NCBI GenBank assembly: GCA_050288425.1
Contig: JBNKDU010000173.1
Location: 12,479-76,478 of the forward strand
Source: JARRKU01 sp050288425
Lineage (GTDB): Bacteria > Desulfobacterota > Desulfobacteria > Desulfobacterales > Desulfosarcinaceae
Reading direction: 5' to 3'
DNA length: 64,000 nt
Made by a program: the position numbers and the translations under genes. Position 1 is the first letter of the stretch; each line of letters opens with the position of its first letter. Of the stretch, positions 32,820 to 41,665 are shown one piece after another. The notes below the pieces were generated by a model that was not told the DNA's origin, did not search any database, and worked only from the letters and a program-made list of their open reading frames with translations.

Positions 32820-33938
32820 ATGAAGTTTACAATAGCAAAGAGCGACATCGTCGAAGTATTGGCCAAAGTACAGGGGTTGACCGGAAGAAGAAGCAGTCTG
32901 GCCATCACGGAATGTATCCACATCAACACCACGGATAACGGCATCCAAATCATCGCCACCGACTTGGAGACCGGCTATGAAGGCAATTTCAACGCCGTGG
33001 TGGATAAGCCGGGCACCGTCGCCATCAGCGCGCGCAAGTTCTATGAAATCGTGCGTGAATTTCCCAGTTCGGAAATTTCCATCGAGGAAAAAGACAACCG
33101 GATCATCGATATCGCCAATCCGAAGGTGCAGTATCACCTCAAGGGAATGAATCCCGCAGATTTTCCGGACACCCCCACCATCGAAGACGTGCAGTTTTTC
33201 GATGTACCGGCCCAGACCCTGAAGAAGATGATCGATAAGTCTACGGTGATCAGCGGAATCGGCGAAGACAAAAAGCCCCATATCAACGGAGTTTATTGCG
33301 AGCGTTTGGCGGAATCACCAAAGGCGCTGGTTCGGATGGTCTCAACCGACGGCAGTCGTTTGTGTAAATACGATCTGGTACTGGAGGAAGGCAGCGAAAT
33401 CGTACCCGGCGGCAGTATTTTGATTCCCAAAAAGGGGTTACACGAAATCAGCAAGTTCCTGGATGGTGGAAACACCGTGCAGGTGGGAACCCAGGACAGC
33501 TATTTCGTCGTCCGGAACGAATCCGAAAAACTATATATTCGATTGCTGGTGGGAAATTTTCCACACTATGAAGACATCATTTTTCGTGACGAGGGCCATC
33601 TTATCGAAATGGAAAAGGAACTCTTTCTCGACATGCTCAAACGCATGTCGATCCTCTGCAACGACAGTTATCGTGCCGCCATGTTTACCTTCGATGCGAA
33701 TGAACTGGTGATCAATGCCACCAATCCGGATATCGGCGAATCCAAGGAAGACATGTCCATCGATTACAAAGGCGGAAAAATAGAGGCGGCCTTCAACCCG
33801 AAATTGTTCATCGATGCCGTCAACTGTATCGACGATTCCAAACTCATCGTTAATATCGTCAGTGACGGCAAACCATGCCTGATTGAAGGCAAAGAAGACA
33901 AATCCTACCTAGGTGCAATCATGCCGATGAGAGTGTAA
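32820..33938 (+). CDS. dnaN: DNA polymerase III beta subunit (sliding clamp)
   Basis: Ring-forming processivity clamp of 372 residues, matching the family length of about 370. It starts MKFTIAKSDIVEVLAKVQGL and has the typical mid-protein FPDTP, VSTDGSRLC and IPKKGLHEI, ending SYLGAIMPMRV, the conserved MPMR C-terminus of the family. The start has AAGGA seven bases upstream. It lies directly downstream of the candidate oriC and seven bases upstream of gyrB. It tethers polymerase III and mismatch/translesion factors to DNA. Confidence 0.97.
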   Translation: MKFTIAKSDIVEVLAKVQGLTGRRSSLAITECIHINTTDNGIQIIATDLETGYEGNFNAVVDKPGTVAISARKFYEIVREFPSSEISIEEKDNRIIDIANPKVQYHLKGMNPADFPDTPTIEDVQFFDVPAQTLKKMIDKSTVISGIGEDKKPHINGVYCERLAESPKALVRMVSTDGSRLCKYDLVLEEGSEIVPGGSILIPKKGLHEISKFLDGGNTVQVGTQDSYFVVRNESEKLYIRLLVGNFPHYEDIIFRDEGHLIEMEKELFLDMLKRMSILCNDSYRAAMFTFDANELVINATNPDIGESKEDMSIDYKGGKIEAAFNPKLFIDAVNCIDDSKLIVNIVSDGKPCLIEGKEDKSYLGAIMPMRV

Positions 33939-33945
33939 GCGCGAA

Positions 33946-36324
33946 ATGAATAAAAAATACGATGCCAGCAGCATAGATGTATTGGAAGGTCTCGAACCGG
34001 TGAGGCTCAGGCCGTCGATGTATATCGGAAATGTGGATGTGGCCGGCCTGCATCACCTGGTCTATGAAGTGGTGGATAACAGCATAGACGAGGCCATGGC
34101 GGGTCACTGCGATCAGATCAATGTAAAGGTCCATACCGACAACAGCGTCAGCGTGGAAGATAACGGTCGTGGGATTCCCGTAGATATCCACAAAACCGAA
34201 AATGTACCCGCGGTAGAGGTGGTGTTGACCAAATTGCACGCCGGTGGAAAGTTCGACAACGATACGTACAAGGTTTCCGGTGGTTTGCATGGTGTCGGCG
34301 TCTCCGTGGTCAATGCCCTGTCAAAACGGCTGGAAGCCGAAATCTACCAAGACGGCAAAATTTATTATCAAACCTTCGAAAAAGGAATAAAGACCAGTGA
34401 ATTGGCCGTTATCGGCGAGACCAGCAAGAGAGGCACCAAGATTCATTTCACGCCCGACGACACCATCTTCAATAGCGTGGAGTATAATTACGATTATCTG
34501 GTGCGGCGGATCCGTGAACTTGCCTTTCTGAACAAAGGAATCCGTATCATCCTGGAAGATGAACGATCCGACAAGAAAGAAGAATTCTTTTATGAAGGGG
34601 GCATCGTATCGTTTGTCGAATACCTCAACCGGCGGCATATCCCGATTCACGATGTCATTTTCATGGAAGGAGAGAAAAACGACGTCCAAATCGAGATGGC
34701 CATTCAATACAATGACACCTTCCAGGAGAGCATTCACTCTTTTGCAAACAACATCAATACGGTGGAAGGCGGTTTTCACCTGGTGGGTTTCAAGGCCGGA
34801 TTGACCCGGACCCTGAATCAATACGCCAGCAATGGAAATCTGCCCAAAAAGCTGAGCACCCGAATCAGCGGTGACGACGTTCGGGAAGGCCTCACCGCCA
34901 TCATCAGCGTACGAATCAAATCACCGCAATTTGAAGGACAGACCAAGACCAAATTGGGTAATAGTGACGTCAAGGGTCTGGTGGAGTCGCTGGTCAACGA
35001 AAAACTGAATGTTTTCCTGGAAGAGAACCCGGCCGTTGCCAAGAAGATCATCGCCAAGGCGGTGGATGCGTCCCGGGCCCGGGACGCGGCCAAACGGGCC
35101 CGGGATCTGGCCCGCACCAAGGGGGCGCTGATCGATTCGACCCTGCCGGGAAAACTGGCCGAGTGCCAGAGTGCCGATCCGGAAGAACGTGAAATTTTCA
35201 TCGTCGAAGGCGATTCGGCAGGCGGTTCCGCCAAGCAGGGAAGGGATCGAAAATTTCAGGCGATCCTGCCCCTCAAAGGAAAGATTCTTAATGTGGAAAA
35301 GGCCCGCTTCGACAAAATACTGCAGAGCGAAGAAATCAAGAATATCATTACCGCCCTGGGAGCCGGAGTGGGAAGCGAAGAATATGATATCGAAAAGATC
35401 CGCTACAAGAAAGTCATCATCATGACCGATGCCGATGTGGATGGTTCCCATATTCGAACGTTGCTGTTGACTTTCTTCTATCGCCAGATGCGGGAGATCA
35501 TCGAAAGGGGATATTTATATATCGCCCAGCCTCCGCTATTCAAAGTCGGAAAAGGCAAAAAGGAAATCTACCTCAAGGATGAACACGACTACAACGATTT
35601 TATCCTCAAAAAAGTCTGCGACAAAATCAAGATTCAAAGTGTTTCCCTGAACGAACCCATCAGCAATCATACGCTCTACCTGTTTGCCTGCAATCTGGCG
35701 GAGTACTATGAATCGTTGAATCGGCTGGAAAACCAGGGGATGCCCGTCGATATCATCGAAACGCTGGTCATGGAAGGCGTAGAAGATAAACAATTTCTCC
35801 AGGATGAGAACAAGGTAAAAGCTTTGAAGACCCGTATCGAGGAATACGGCTATTCCGTCGATGCGCCCCTGTGGAACGAGGAGCGGCAGGTTTTCGAGAT
35901 CGATGTCACCGAACCGATCTACCTGAAAATCGGCAGGGCGCTGATCTACTCGGGGGAATATCAAAAATGCTGCCAGTCCGGAAAACACATCGTCTCTTTC
36001 CAGCAAGGACCCTATCGGGTTATCCAAGGCGACAAATCCGAGGATGCCGTCGAAATCGCAGATAAACGCAAACTGCTCGGCTATTTGTTCGAAGAAGGCA
36101 AGAAAGGCATCAATGTTCAGCGGTACAAAGGCCTGGGTGAAATGAATCCGGATCAGTTGTGGAAAACCACCATGCACCCGGAAAAGCGCATGATGCTGAA
36201 AGTCACCATCGACGATGCCATGGAATCGGATGAGATATTCACCATTCTGATGGGCGATCAAGTCGAACCGCGGCGGGAATTCATTCAGAACAATGCGCTG
36301 GAAGTCAGTACCCTCGATATTTAA
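33946..36324 (+). CDS. gyrB: DNA gyrase subunit B
   Basis: ATPase subunit of the type-II topoisomerase, 792 residues. The GHKL ATPase part has VYEVVDNSIDEAMAGHCD and VEDNGRGIPVDIHKTE, then KVSGGLHGVGVSVVNALS. The transducer domain follows, then the TOPRIM domain with FIVEGDSAGGSAKQGRDR and TDADVDGSHIRTLLLTFF. The C-terminal motif is QRYKGLGEMNPDQLWKTTM. It has PSMYIGN at the start and FNDLD-like conservation throughout. The dnaN-gyrB order is common near bacterial origins. No gyrA follows in this window. Confidence 0.97.
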   Translation: MNKKYDASSIDVLEGLEPVRLRPSMYIGNVDVAGLHHLVYEVVDNSIDEAMAGHCDQINVKVHTDNSVSVEDNGRGIPVDIHKTENVPAVEVVLTKLHAGGKFDNDTYKVSGGLHGVGVSVVNALSKRLEAEIYQDGKIYYQTFEKGIKTSELAVIGETSKRGTKIHFTPDDTIFNSVEYNYDYLVRRIRELAFLNKGIRIILEDERSDKKEEFFYEGGIVSFVEYLNRRHIPIHDVIFMEGEKNDVQIEMAIQYNDTFQESIHSFANNINTVEGGFHLVGFKAGLTRTLNQYASNGNLPKKLSTRISGDDVREGLTAIISVRIKSPQFEGQTKTKLGNSDVKGLVESLVNEKLNVFLEENPAVAKKIIAKAVDASRARDAAKRARDLARTKGALIDSTLPGKLAECQSADPEEREIFIVEGDSAGGSAKQGRDRKFQAILPLKGKILNVEKARFDKILQSEEIKNIITALGAGVGSEEYDIEKIRYKKVIIMTDADVDGSHIRTLLLTFFYRQMREIIERGYLYIAQPPLFKVGKGKKEIYLKDEHDYNDFILKKVCDKIKIQSVSLNEPISNHTLYLFACNLAEYYESLNRLENQGMPVDIIETLVMEGVEDKQFLQDENKVKALKTRIEEYGYSVDAPLWNEERQVFEIDVTEPIYLKIGRALIYSGEYQKCCQSGKHIVSFQQGPYRVIQGDKSEDAVEIADKRKLLGYLFEEGKKGINVQRYKGLGEMNPDQLWKTTMHPEKRMMLKVTIDDAMESDEIFTILMGDQVEPRREFIQNNALEVSTLDI

Positions 36325-36344
36325 TTTGCTTCGCCACAAGAAAA

Positions 36345-36379
36345 GAACCCCCGGGGCTGCGGCCGGCCACCGGGGGTTC
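36345..36379. terminator. GC-rich hairpin downstream of gyrB
   Basis: GAACCCCCGG (36345-36354) pairs exactly with CCGGGGGTTC (36370-36379). The T-rich tract lies on the minus-strand side (TTCTTTTCTTG) while the plus side has only CAAATTGGG. It may still end or protect the gyrB transcript, but its sequence is that of a terminator read leftward. The rest of the 316-bp gap to the next gene is AT-rich promoter DNA. Confidence 0.55.
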
Positions 36380-36563
36380 CAAATTGGGTGCGCTTTTCAA
36401 AGCAATCGCAAACGTACCGCACGACTTTCACTTCAGCTTAGGAGAACATACACAGGTCAAGGACAGCAGAATAGAACGCTAAGCGCAGGAGACGTATCCC
36501 ACAAGAAAATTGTTTTTGTCAAGTAAAAAAAACAACTTCAGCGGGACGCATGGGCAATGAAGT

Positions 36564-36569
36564 TATAAT
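36564..36569 (+). promoter_or_regulatory. Candidate -10 box before the thymidylate synthase-like gene
   Basis: A perfect TATAAT lies 72 bp upstream of the start codon. The -35 position 17 bp upstream (GCGGGA) is poor, so an activator or alternative spacing is likely. Confidence 0.35.
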
Positions 36570-36640
36570 CTTTTATATTTCAGTATATTGTAGCCGCATT
36601 CGCTGCAGTTGGGATCAACCGATCGGTTTCAGGAGAAGAA

Positions 36641-37432
36641 ATGTACATACACAACATAAAGGCGAGGGACCTGCCGGACCTATGGTTTCAGGCGGTGCAT
36701 GATATTCTCGATCACGGACGTCGATTCACCATCGACAGAGGTTCGTATGCCGGACAGACACGTTTGGAATATGATTATTTTACCGGCCATGTCCAATATC
36801 CGGGAACACAGCCTTATTTACCTGATATACCAGCAAGTTGCGGCATACCCAATCCGGTGGAGGAAGCCTACCTATACGGGGGCGAGGGCTATGAACGCTC
36901 CTATATCGAATATCTGATGACCGGGCACAAGGAACCGGGGGAGTCTTACACCTATGGGGAGCGTCTGACCCGGGCGCCATTGCGGGGCGACAAACTGGCC
37001 TGGTGGCAGGCCGGTAAGACGGAAATCATCGACAAGCGCGCGCATGGCCCCCGTGCCGTGTTTACCGAAGACGACCAGATATTCATCAATCAAATCGAGT
37101 GGATCATCGATACGTACAAGAAATTCGGCCATCGCAACAACCAGATGGTGCTGCAGGTGGCCCATCCCAGCGATGTCACCCTCGTGGATCCGCCATGCCT
37201 CCGGTCCATCGACACCCGTATCCAGGACGATACGCTCCATTTTTTCGTCTATTTTCGATCCTGGGATTTGTGGGGTGGACTTCCCGCCAACCTGGCCGGC
37301 ATCCAGAATCTCAAAGAGTATATGGCCAATGAAATCGGGGTAAAGGACGGCGAAATGATTGTCGAAAGCAAGGGCCTGCATCTCTATGGCTATGCCGAAG
37401 ACCTGGCGAAATTGAGATGCATGCGGGAGTGA
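36641..37432 (+). CDS. Thymidylate synthase-like protein (ThyA superfamily, archaeal-type)
   Basis: Protein of 263 residues resembling the short methanogen-type thymidylate synthase/dCMP hydroxymethylase family. The candidate catalytic Cys is in VDPPCLRSIDTRI, and the substrate-binding region is LHFFVYFRSWDLWGGLPANLAGIQ, equivalent to the ThyA RSxDxxxGxPxNxA motif. It would methylate dUMP with methylene-tetrahydrofolate. AGGAGA lies four to five bases upstream of the ATG. It stands between gyrB and the convergent asnS gene. It may supply dTMP in place of a classical ThyA/ThyX; whether others exist is not visible here. Confidence 0.8.
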   Translation: MYIHNIKARDLPDLWFQAVHDILDHGRRFTIDRGSYAGQTRLEYDYFTGHVQYPGTQPYLPDIPASCGIPNPVEEAYLYGGEGYERSYIEYLMTGHKEPGESYTYGERLTRAPLRGDKLAWWQAGKTEIIDKRAHGPRAVFTEDDQIFINQIEWIIDTYKKFGHRNNQMVLQVAHPSDVTLVDPPCLRSIDTRIQDDTLHFFVYFRSWDLWGGLPANLAGIQNLKEYMANEIGVKDGEMIVESKGLHLYGYAEDLAKLRCMRE

Positions 37433-37450
37433 TCGACTTAGGGCTCGCTT

Positions 37451-38809
37451 TCAGAATTCGATATGTCTCGGCGTTCGCGGGAATGGAATCACATCGCGGA
37501 TGTTGTGAATACCGGTGACCAGCATCAACAGACGCTCGAATCCCAGTCCGAAACCGGAGTGGGGCACGCTGCCGAATTCCCTGGAATCCAGATACCATTT
37601 GTATTCATCCAGGGAGAGGTGCTGCTCCTGCATGCGTTCGGCGAGAACTTCATAGCGTTCCTCGCGCTGGCTGCCGCCGATGATTTCTCCGATTCGCGGC
37701 ACCAGCACATCCAGGGCGGCCACCGTGCAACCGTCGTCGTTCAGACGCATGTAGAACGGTTTGATGGTCTTGGGAAAGTCGATCAACATGACCGGTTTCC
37801 TGAAATGGATTTCCGTGAGATAGCGTTCGTGCTCGGACTGCAGGTCCTGACCGAAGGAAACCGGAAATTCAAATGATTTTCCGCTCTTGTTGAGTATTTC
37901 GATGGCTTCCGCATAGGGCAGACGCTGGAATTCGGACTGGACGATGTTTTCCAGGGTCGCCAGCAGGGACTTGTCAACGAAGCGGGCGAACAGGTTCAGA
38001 TCGGCGGAACAATGCTCCATCGCATGGGATACAAGGGATTGGAGCATCTCCTGGGCCATCGTCATGCAGTCATCGAGGTCGCAGAAGGCCATTTCCGGCT
38101 CGATCATCCAGAATTCGGCGACATGGCGACTGGTATTGGAATTCTCCGCCCGAAAGGTGGGGCCGAAGGTGTAGACGTCGCCAAGGGACAGGGCCAGCAT
38201 TTCCGCTTCGAGTTGGCCGGATACCGTCAGGTTGGCTTCCCGGCCGAAAAAATCGTTTTCGATATCGCTGCGGCCCGGCGGCAGGGTGGTCACGCGAAAC
38301 ATCTCGCCGGCCCCTTCGCAGTCCGAAGCGGTGAGAATGGGGGTCTGCACATGGCGAAAGCCGCGGTCATGGAAAAACCGGTGTACGGCATAAGACATTT
38401 CGGAACGGATGCGGAATGCGGCGCCGTATTTGTTGGTCCGTGGCCGCAGGTGGGCGATGGTGCGCAAATACTCGTCGCTGTGGCGCTTTTTCTGCAAGGG
38501 GAAGTGCTCGGGCGTCTGATGCAGAATGGCGACGTGGAGGGCCTTGATTTCCCAATTCTGGCCTTTGCCCTGGGATGGGATCAGGTCCCCTGAAACCTCG
38601 ACGGCCGATCCGGTGGTGAGCTTGCCGACCTCGTCATAGTTGTCCAGGGTGTTGTCGGCGACGACTTGAATATTGGCCAGACAGGACCCATCGTTGATTT
38701 CAAGAAAAGAAAAGTCCTTGGAATCCCGTTTGGTCCGAACCCATCCCTTGATCAGTACCTTTTCGACCGGTGAGGCCGATTCCAGAAGCCGTACGATCTT
38801 CGTTCTCAT
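37451..38809 (-). CDS. asnS: Asparaginyl-tRNA synthetase
   Basis: Class-IIb aminoacyl-tRNA synthetase of about 452 residues. It has an N-terminal OB-fold anticodon-binding domain (VLIKGWVRTKRDSKDFSFLEINDGS) and a catalytic domain. Motif 2 is the region TFGPTFRAENSNTSRHVAEFWMIEPE, and motif 3 is GFGLGFERLLMLVTG near the C-terminus. The length and NTSRH signature favour AsnRS over AspRS. It charges tRNA-Asn in the cytosol. The start at 38809 is chosen because the protein begins just before the OB fold; AAGGA lies ten bases upstream. It is convergent with the thymidylate synthase-like gene (18 bases apart) and divergent from the radical SAM gene. Confidence 0.95.
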   Translation of the reverse strand: MRTKIVRLLESASPVEKVLIKGWVRTKRDSKDFSFLEINDGSCLANIQVVADNTLDNYDEVGKLTTGSAVEVSGDLIPSQGKGQNWEIKALHVAILHQTPEHFPLQKKRHSDEYLRTIAHLRPRTNKYGAAFRIRSEMSYAVHRFFHDRGFRHVQTPILTASDCEGAGEMFRVTTLPPGRSDIENDFFGREANLTVSGQLEAEMLALSLGDVYTFGPTFRAENSNTSRHVAEFWMIEPEMAFCDLDDCMTMAQEMLQSLVSHAMEHCSADLNLFARFVDKSLLATLENIVQSEFQRLPYAEAIEILNKSGKSFEFPVSFGQDLQSEHERYLTEIHFRKPVMLIDFPKTIKPFYMRLNDDGCTVAALDVLVPRIGEIIGGSQREERYEVLAERMQEQHLSLDEYKWYLDSREFGSVPHSGFGLGFERLLMLVTGIHNIRDVIPFPRTPRHIEF

Positions 38810-39041
38810 CGCGGTCCATCCTTCTCTTCGGGGTAGATGTCCCAGGTTACAGGTTGAACCTACCGGCCTGCGGATCGAATGACAACGATTTTTTGGGTTC
38901 CCGGATTGCATGATTTACAGTTCCGCACGTACCGATGAACGGATTTGCTCTTGATATGATTGCCGAATTCTGACAGATGAATCGGTTTTGAACCGTCACG
39001 ACCGCCCCGGTCCGTACGGGCGGATGGTGTGTGGAAAGCGA

Positions 39042-41558
39042 ATGACGATGCCCCTTTGCCAAATCGACCAATTGTTGCCCCACGTGCAGAAGCCGAGCCG
39101 GTATCTCGGTACGGAAATCAACCATATCCGCAAGGATCATCGGCGGGTCCGGCTCAAATTCGCCCTGGCCTTTCCCGATCTTTACGACATCGGCACCTCC
39201 CATTTCGGAATGCAGATTCTCTATCATCTGTTGAACCAGGACGCGGATGTCGCCGCCGAGCGGGTGTTCGCCCCGGCCCAGGACATGGAGACGCTGCTGC
39301 GGAGCAGGGACTGTCCCCTGACGACCCTCGAATCCCAAACCCCCCTCGCCGATTTCGATATCGTCGGTTTCAGCCTGCTCTACGAATTGAACTACACCAA
39401 CGTTCTCAACATGATCGATCTGGCCGGGTTGCCGTTGCGATGGTCCCGGCGACGGGAACGACATCCCCTGATCATCGCCGGGGGGCCTTGCGTGAGCAAT
39501 CCCGAGCCCATGGCCGCGTTCTTCGATGCCATGGTCTTCGGCGACGGGGAAGACCTGGTGCCCGCGATGACCCGCATCTGGATGTCCTGGAAAACGGCAG
39601 GCGGCCGAGAGAAGGTTGAGCTGCTGGAGCGCTGGTCCCGATTGGAAGGAGTTTACGTACCGCGATTCTTCCAGGCCCGCATCGATCCGTCCGGATTGCA
39701 GCGGCTGGCGCCCCTTGTTCCGGGACAGACCGCGGTATCCCGGGCGATCATCGCGGATCTGGATCGGGCCTGCTTTCCGGACCGGCCGATCCTTCCCTTT
39801 GGCAAGCCCGTGCATGATCGGTTGAGAATGGAGATTGCGCGAGGCTGCACACGGGGGTGCCGGTTCTGCCAGGCCGGCATGATCTATCGACCGGTACGGG
39901 AGAGGTCGCCGCAAACCATTCAGCGATTGATCCGGGAGGCACTGGTTTCTACCGGATACGAGGATCTTTCGCTGCTCTCTTTGAGCACGGGCGACTATTC
40001 CTGCCTGCCCGGCCTCATGGAGCAATTGATGCGCCATTGCCAGGCCGAACACGTGGCAATTTCCCTGCCCTCCCTGCGGGCCGGATCCCTGACGCCGGAG
40101 TTGATGGCGTTGATCCGCTCGGTGCGCAAAACCGGATTTACCATCGCACCGGAGGCCGGCAGCCAGCGGCTGCGCGATGTCATCAACAAGAATATCACCT
40201 TCGCGGATGTGGCCGCCACCGTGGAGGATGCGTTTGCCTTGGGATGGACGGTCATCAAGCTCTATTTCATGATCGGGCTGCCCACCGAAACCGAGGACGA
40301 CCTGGACGCCATCGTCGACATGGTGCGGGAGTTGCGTAATATCAAAGGTCCGCAGCGACGGCGGTCCCAGATCAACGTCAGCGTGACCACCTTCATTCCC
40401 AAGGCCCATACGCCGTTTCAGTGGTGCGCCCAACTCTCGCTGGAGGAGTCCAAGGCGAAGCTCGCCCATCTGAAATCACGGCTCGCCATGCCGGGGGTCC
40501 GACTGAAATGGCAATCGCCCGAGATGAGCCTGCTCGAAGGGGCGTTGGCCAGGGGCGATCGGAGACTGGCAGATGTGGTCGAGCAGGCCTGGTCCCGCGG
40601 TGCCCGCTTCGATGGCTGGAACGATCAATTTCAATGGGAACATTGGCAGCAGGCCTTTACGGTCACCGGGATCGATCCGGATTCGGTCGTCTTGCGGCGG
40701 AGAGAATTGGAGGAGCCCCTGCCCTGGGATCACATGGATGCCGGAGTGGACCCGGAATTCCTGAAACGACAATGGCGCAAATCCCTGGAGAATGAAACCG
40801 TCGAAGACTGTCGTCTCGGGAGTTGTCAGGACTGCGGGGTCTGCGACTTAGAATCCCTGGCACCCGTGGTGTTCGAGCCGGCCGAAACGGAACCCTTGCC
40901 GCCGGCGCAAACCGGGAACGAAGAGAGAGATCATGTCTGGTTTGAGCTGACCTATTCCAAGAAAGGCCAGGCGCGCTTCTTCGGGCACCTGGAGTTGAGC
41001 AATATCATGGCCCGGGCGGTCAGGCGGGCCCGGATCCGCGTAAAGTACTCCCAGGGCTTCCATCCCATGCCGCGGATCTCGTTCGACGATCCGCCGCCGC
41101 TGGGAGTGGAAAGCCAGGCCGAAAAGATGCGGTTGCTGGCATCCCCGGGCCATACCTGCACAGAGATCATCGAGAGGCTCAATTCCCAACTGCCCGGAGG
41201 CTTGCAGGTGTCCCATTGCCGGACGAAGCCTACCGGGAAACGGGTCGCCACGGACACAAGTTTCTGTTATCGTGTGTTTTTGGGACGACTGAAACCCTCT
41301 GCCGGAGACCTCCGCCAATTCCAGCAAAGCCGGCATTGGCCCTATCTGCGCAAGAAGCCCAAAGGACGCAGCCGAAAGGTCGACCTGCGCCAACTGGTTT
41401 CTCGGCTGGAACTGGAAGGGGACGGCGTGCTGCTGATGGAGATTCAGTCCACCGGCGGGATTACCGTAAGGGCGGCAGAGGTGTTGGCGGCCGTCTTCGG
41501 GCTCTCCGATGAGCAACTGGCCGATCTGCGCATCCTTAAGCTGGACGTATGCCCGTGA
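39042..41558 (+). CDS. Fused B12-type radical SAM protein (TIGR03960) with DUF2344 domain
   Basis: Protein of 838 residues. Residues about 1-230 form a cobalamin-binding-like Rossmann part (FPDLYDIGTSHFGMQILYHLLN, IIAGGPCVSNPEP). The radical SAM core follows with the CxxxCxxC cluster in ARGCTRGCRFCQAGMIYRP and APEAGSQRLRDVINK. The last 200 residues form the TIGR03936/DUF2344 domain, with FELTYSKKGQARFFGHLE and YSQGFHPMPRISFDDPPPLG. In many bacteria these are neighbouring genes upstream of rng/rplU; here they are one chain, followed by RNase G. Role inferred from literature of the family: unknown, possibly RNA or ribosome-related modification. GGAAA lies five bases upstream of the start. Confidence 0.9.
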   Translation: MTMPLCQIDQLLPHVQKPSRYLGTEINHIRKDHRRVRLKFALAFPDLYDIGTSHFGMQILYHLLNQDADVAAERVFAPAQDMETLLRSRDCPLTTLESQTPLADFDIVGFSLLYELNYTNVLNMIDLAGLPLRWSRRRERHPLIIAGGPCVSNPEPMAAFFDAMVFGDGEDLVPAMTRIWMSWKTAGGREKVELLERWSRLEGVYVPRFFQARIDPSGLQRLAPLVPGQTAVSRAIIADLDRACFPDRPILPFGKPVHDRLRMEIARGCTRGCRFCQAGMIYRPVRERSPQTIQRLIREALVSTGYEDLSLLSLSTGDYSCLPGLMEQLMRHCQAEHVAISLPSLRAGSLTPELMALIRSVRKTGFTIAPEAGSQRLRDVINKNITFADVAATVEDAFALGWTVIKLYFMIGLPTETEDDLDAIVDMVRELRNIKGPQRRRSQINVSVTTFIPKAHTPFQWCAQLSLEESKAKLAHLKSRLAMPGVRLKWQSPEMSLLEGALARGDRRLADVVEQAWSRGARFDGWNDQFQWEHWQQAFTVTGIDPDSVVLRRRELEEPLPWDHMDAGVDPEFLKRQWRKSLENETVEDCRLGSCQDCGVCDLESLAPVVFEPAETEPLPPAQTGNEERDHVWFELTYSKKGQARFFGHLELSNIMARAVRRARIRVKYSQGFHPMPRISFDDPPPLGVESQAEKMRLLASPGHTCTEIIERLNSQLPGGLQVSHCRTKPTGKRVATDTSFCYRVFLGRLKPSAGDLRQFQQSRHWPYLRKKPKGRSRKVDLRQLVSRLELEGDGVLLMEIQSTGGITVRAAEVLAAVFGLSDEQLADLRILKLDVCP

Positions 41559-41665
41559 GGTACTGTTTCCTGCATCCGGCGCCTGAATTCGACCGCCACG
41601 GCAGGGTTGACAATCACCGGCCGAGCCGGTAGTCTTGTAAAAATTAATTGTATATTTGGTTGGTT

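Noticed and set aside
36345..36379. Standard intrinsic terminator of gyrB on the plus strand
   Set aside because: The stem is strong, but the T tract is on the minus-strand side, so it was annotated as a hairpin of uncertain direction.
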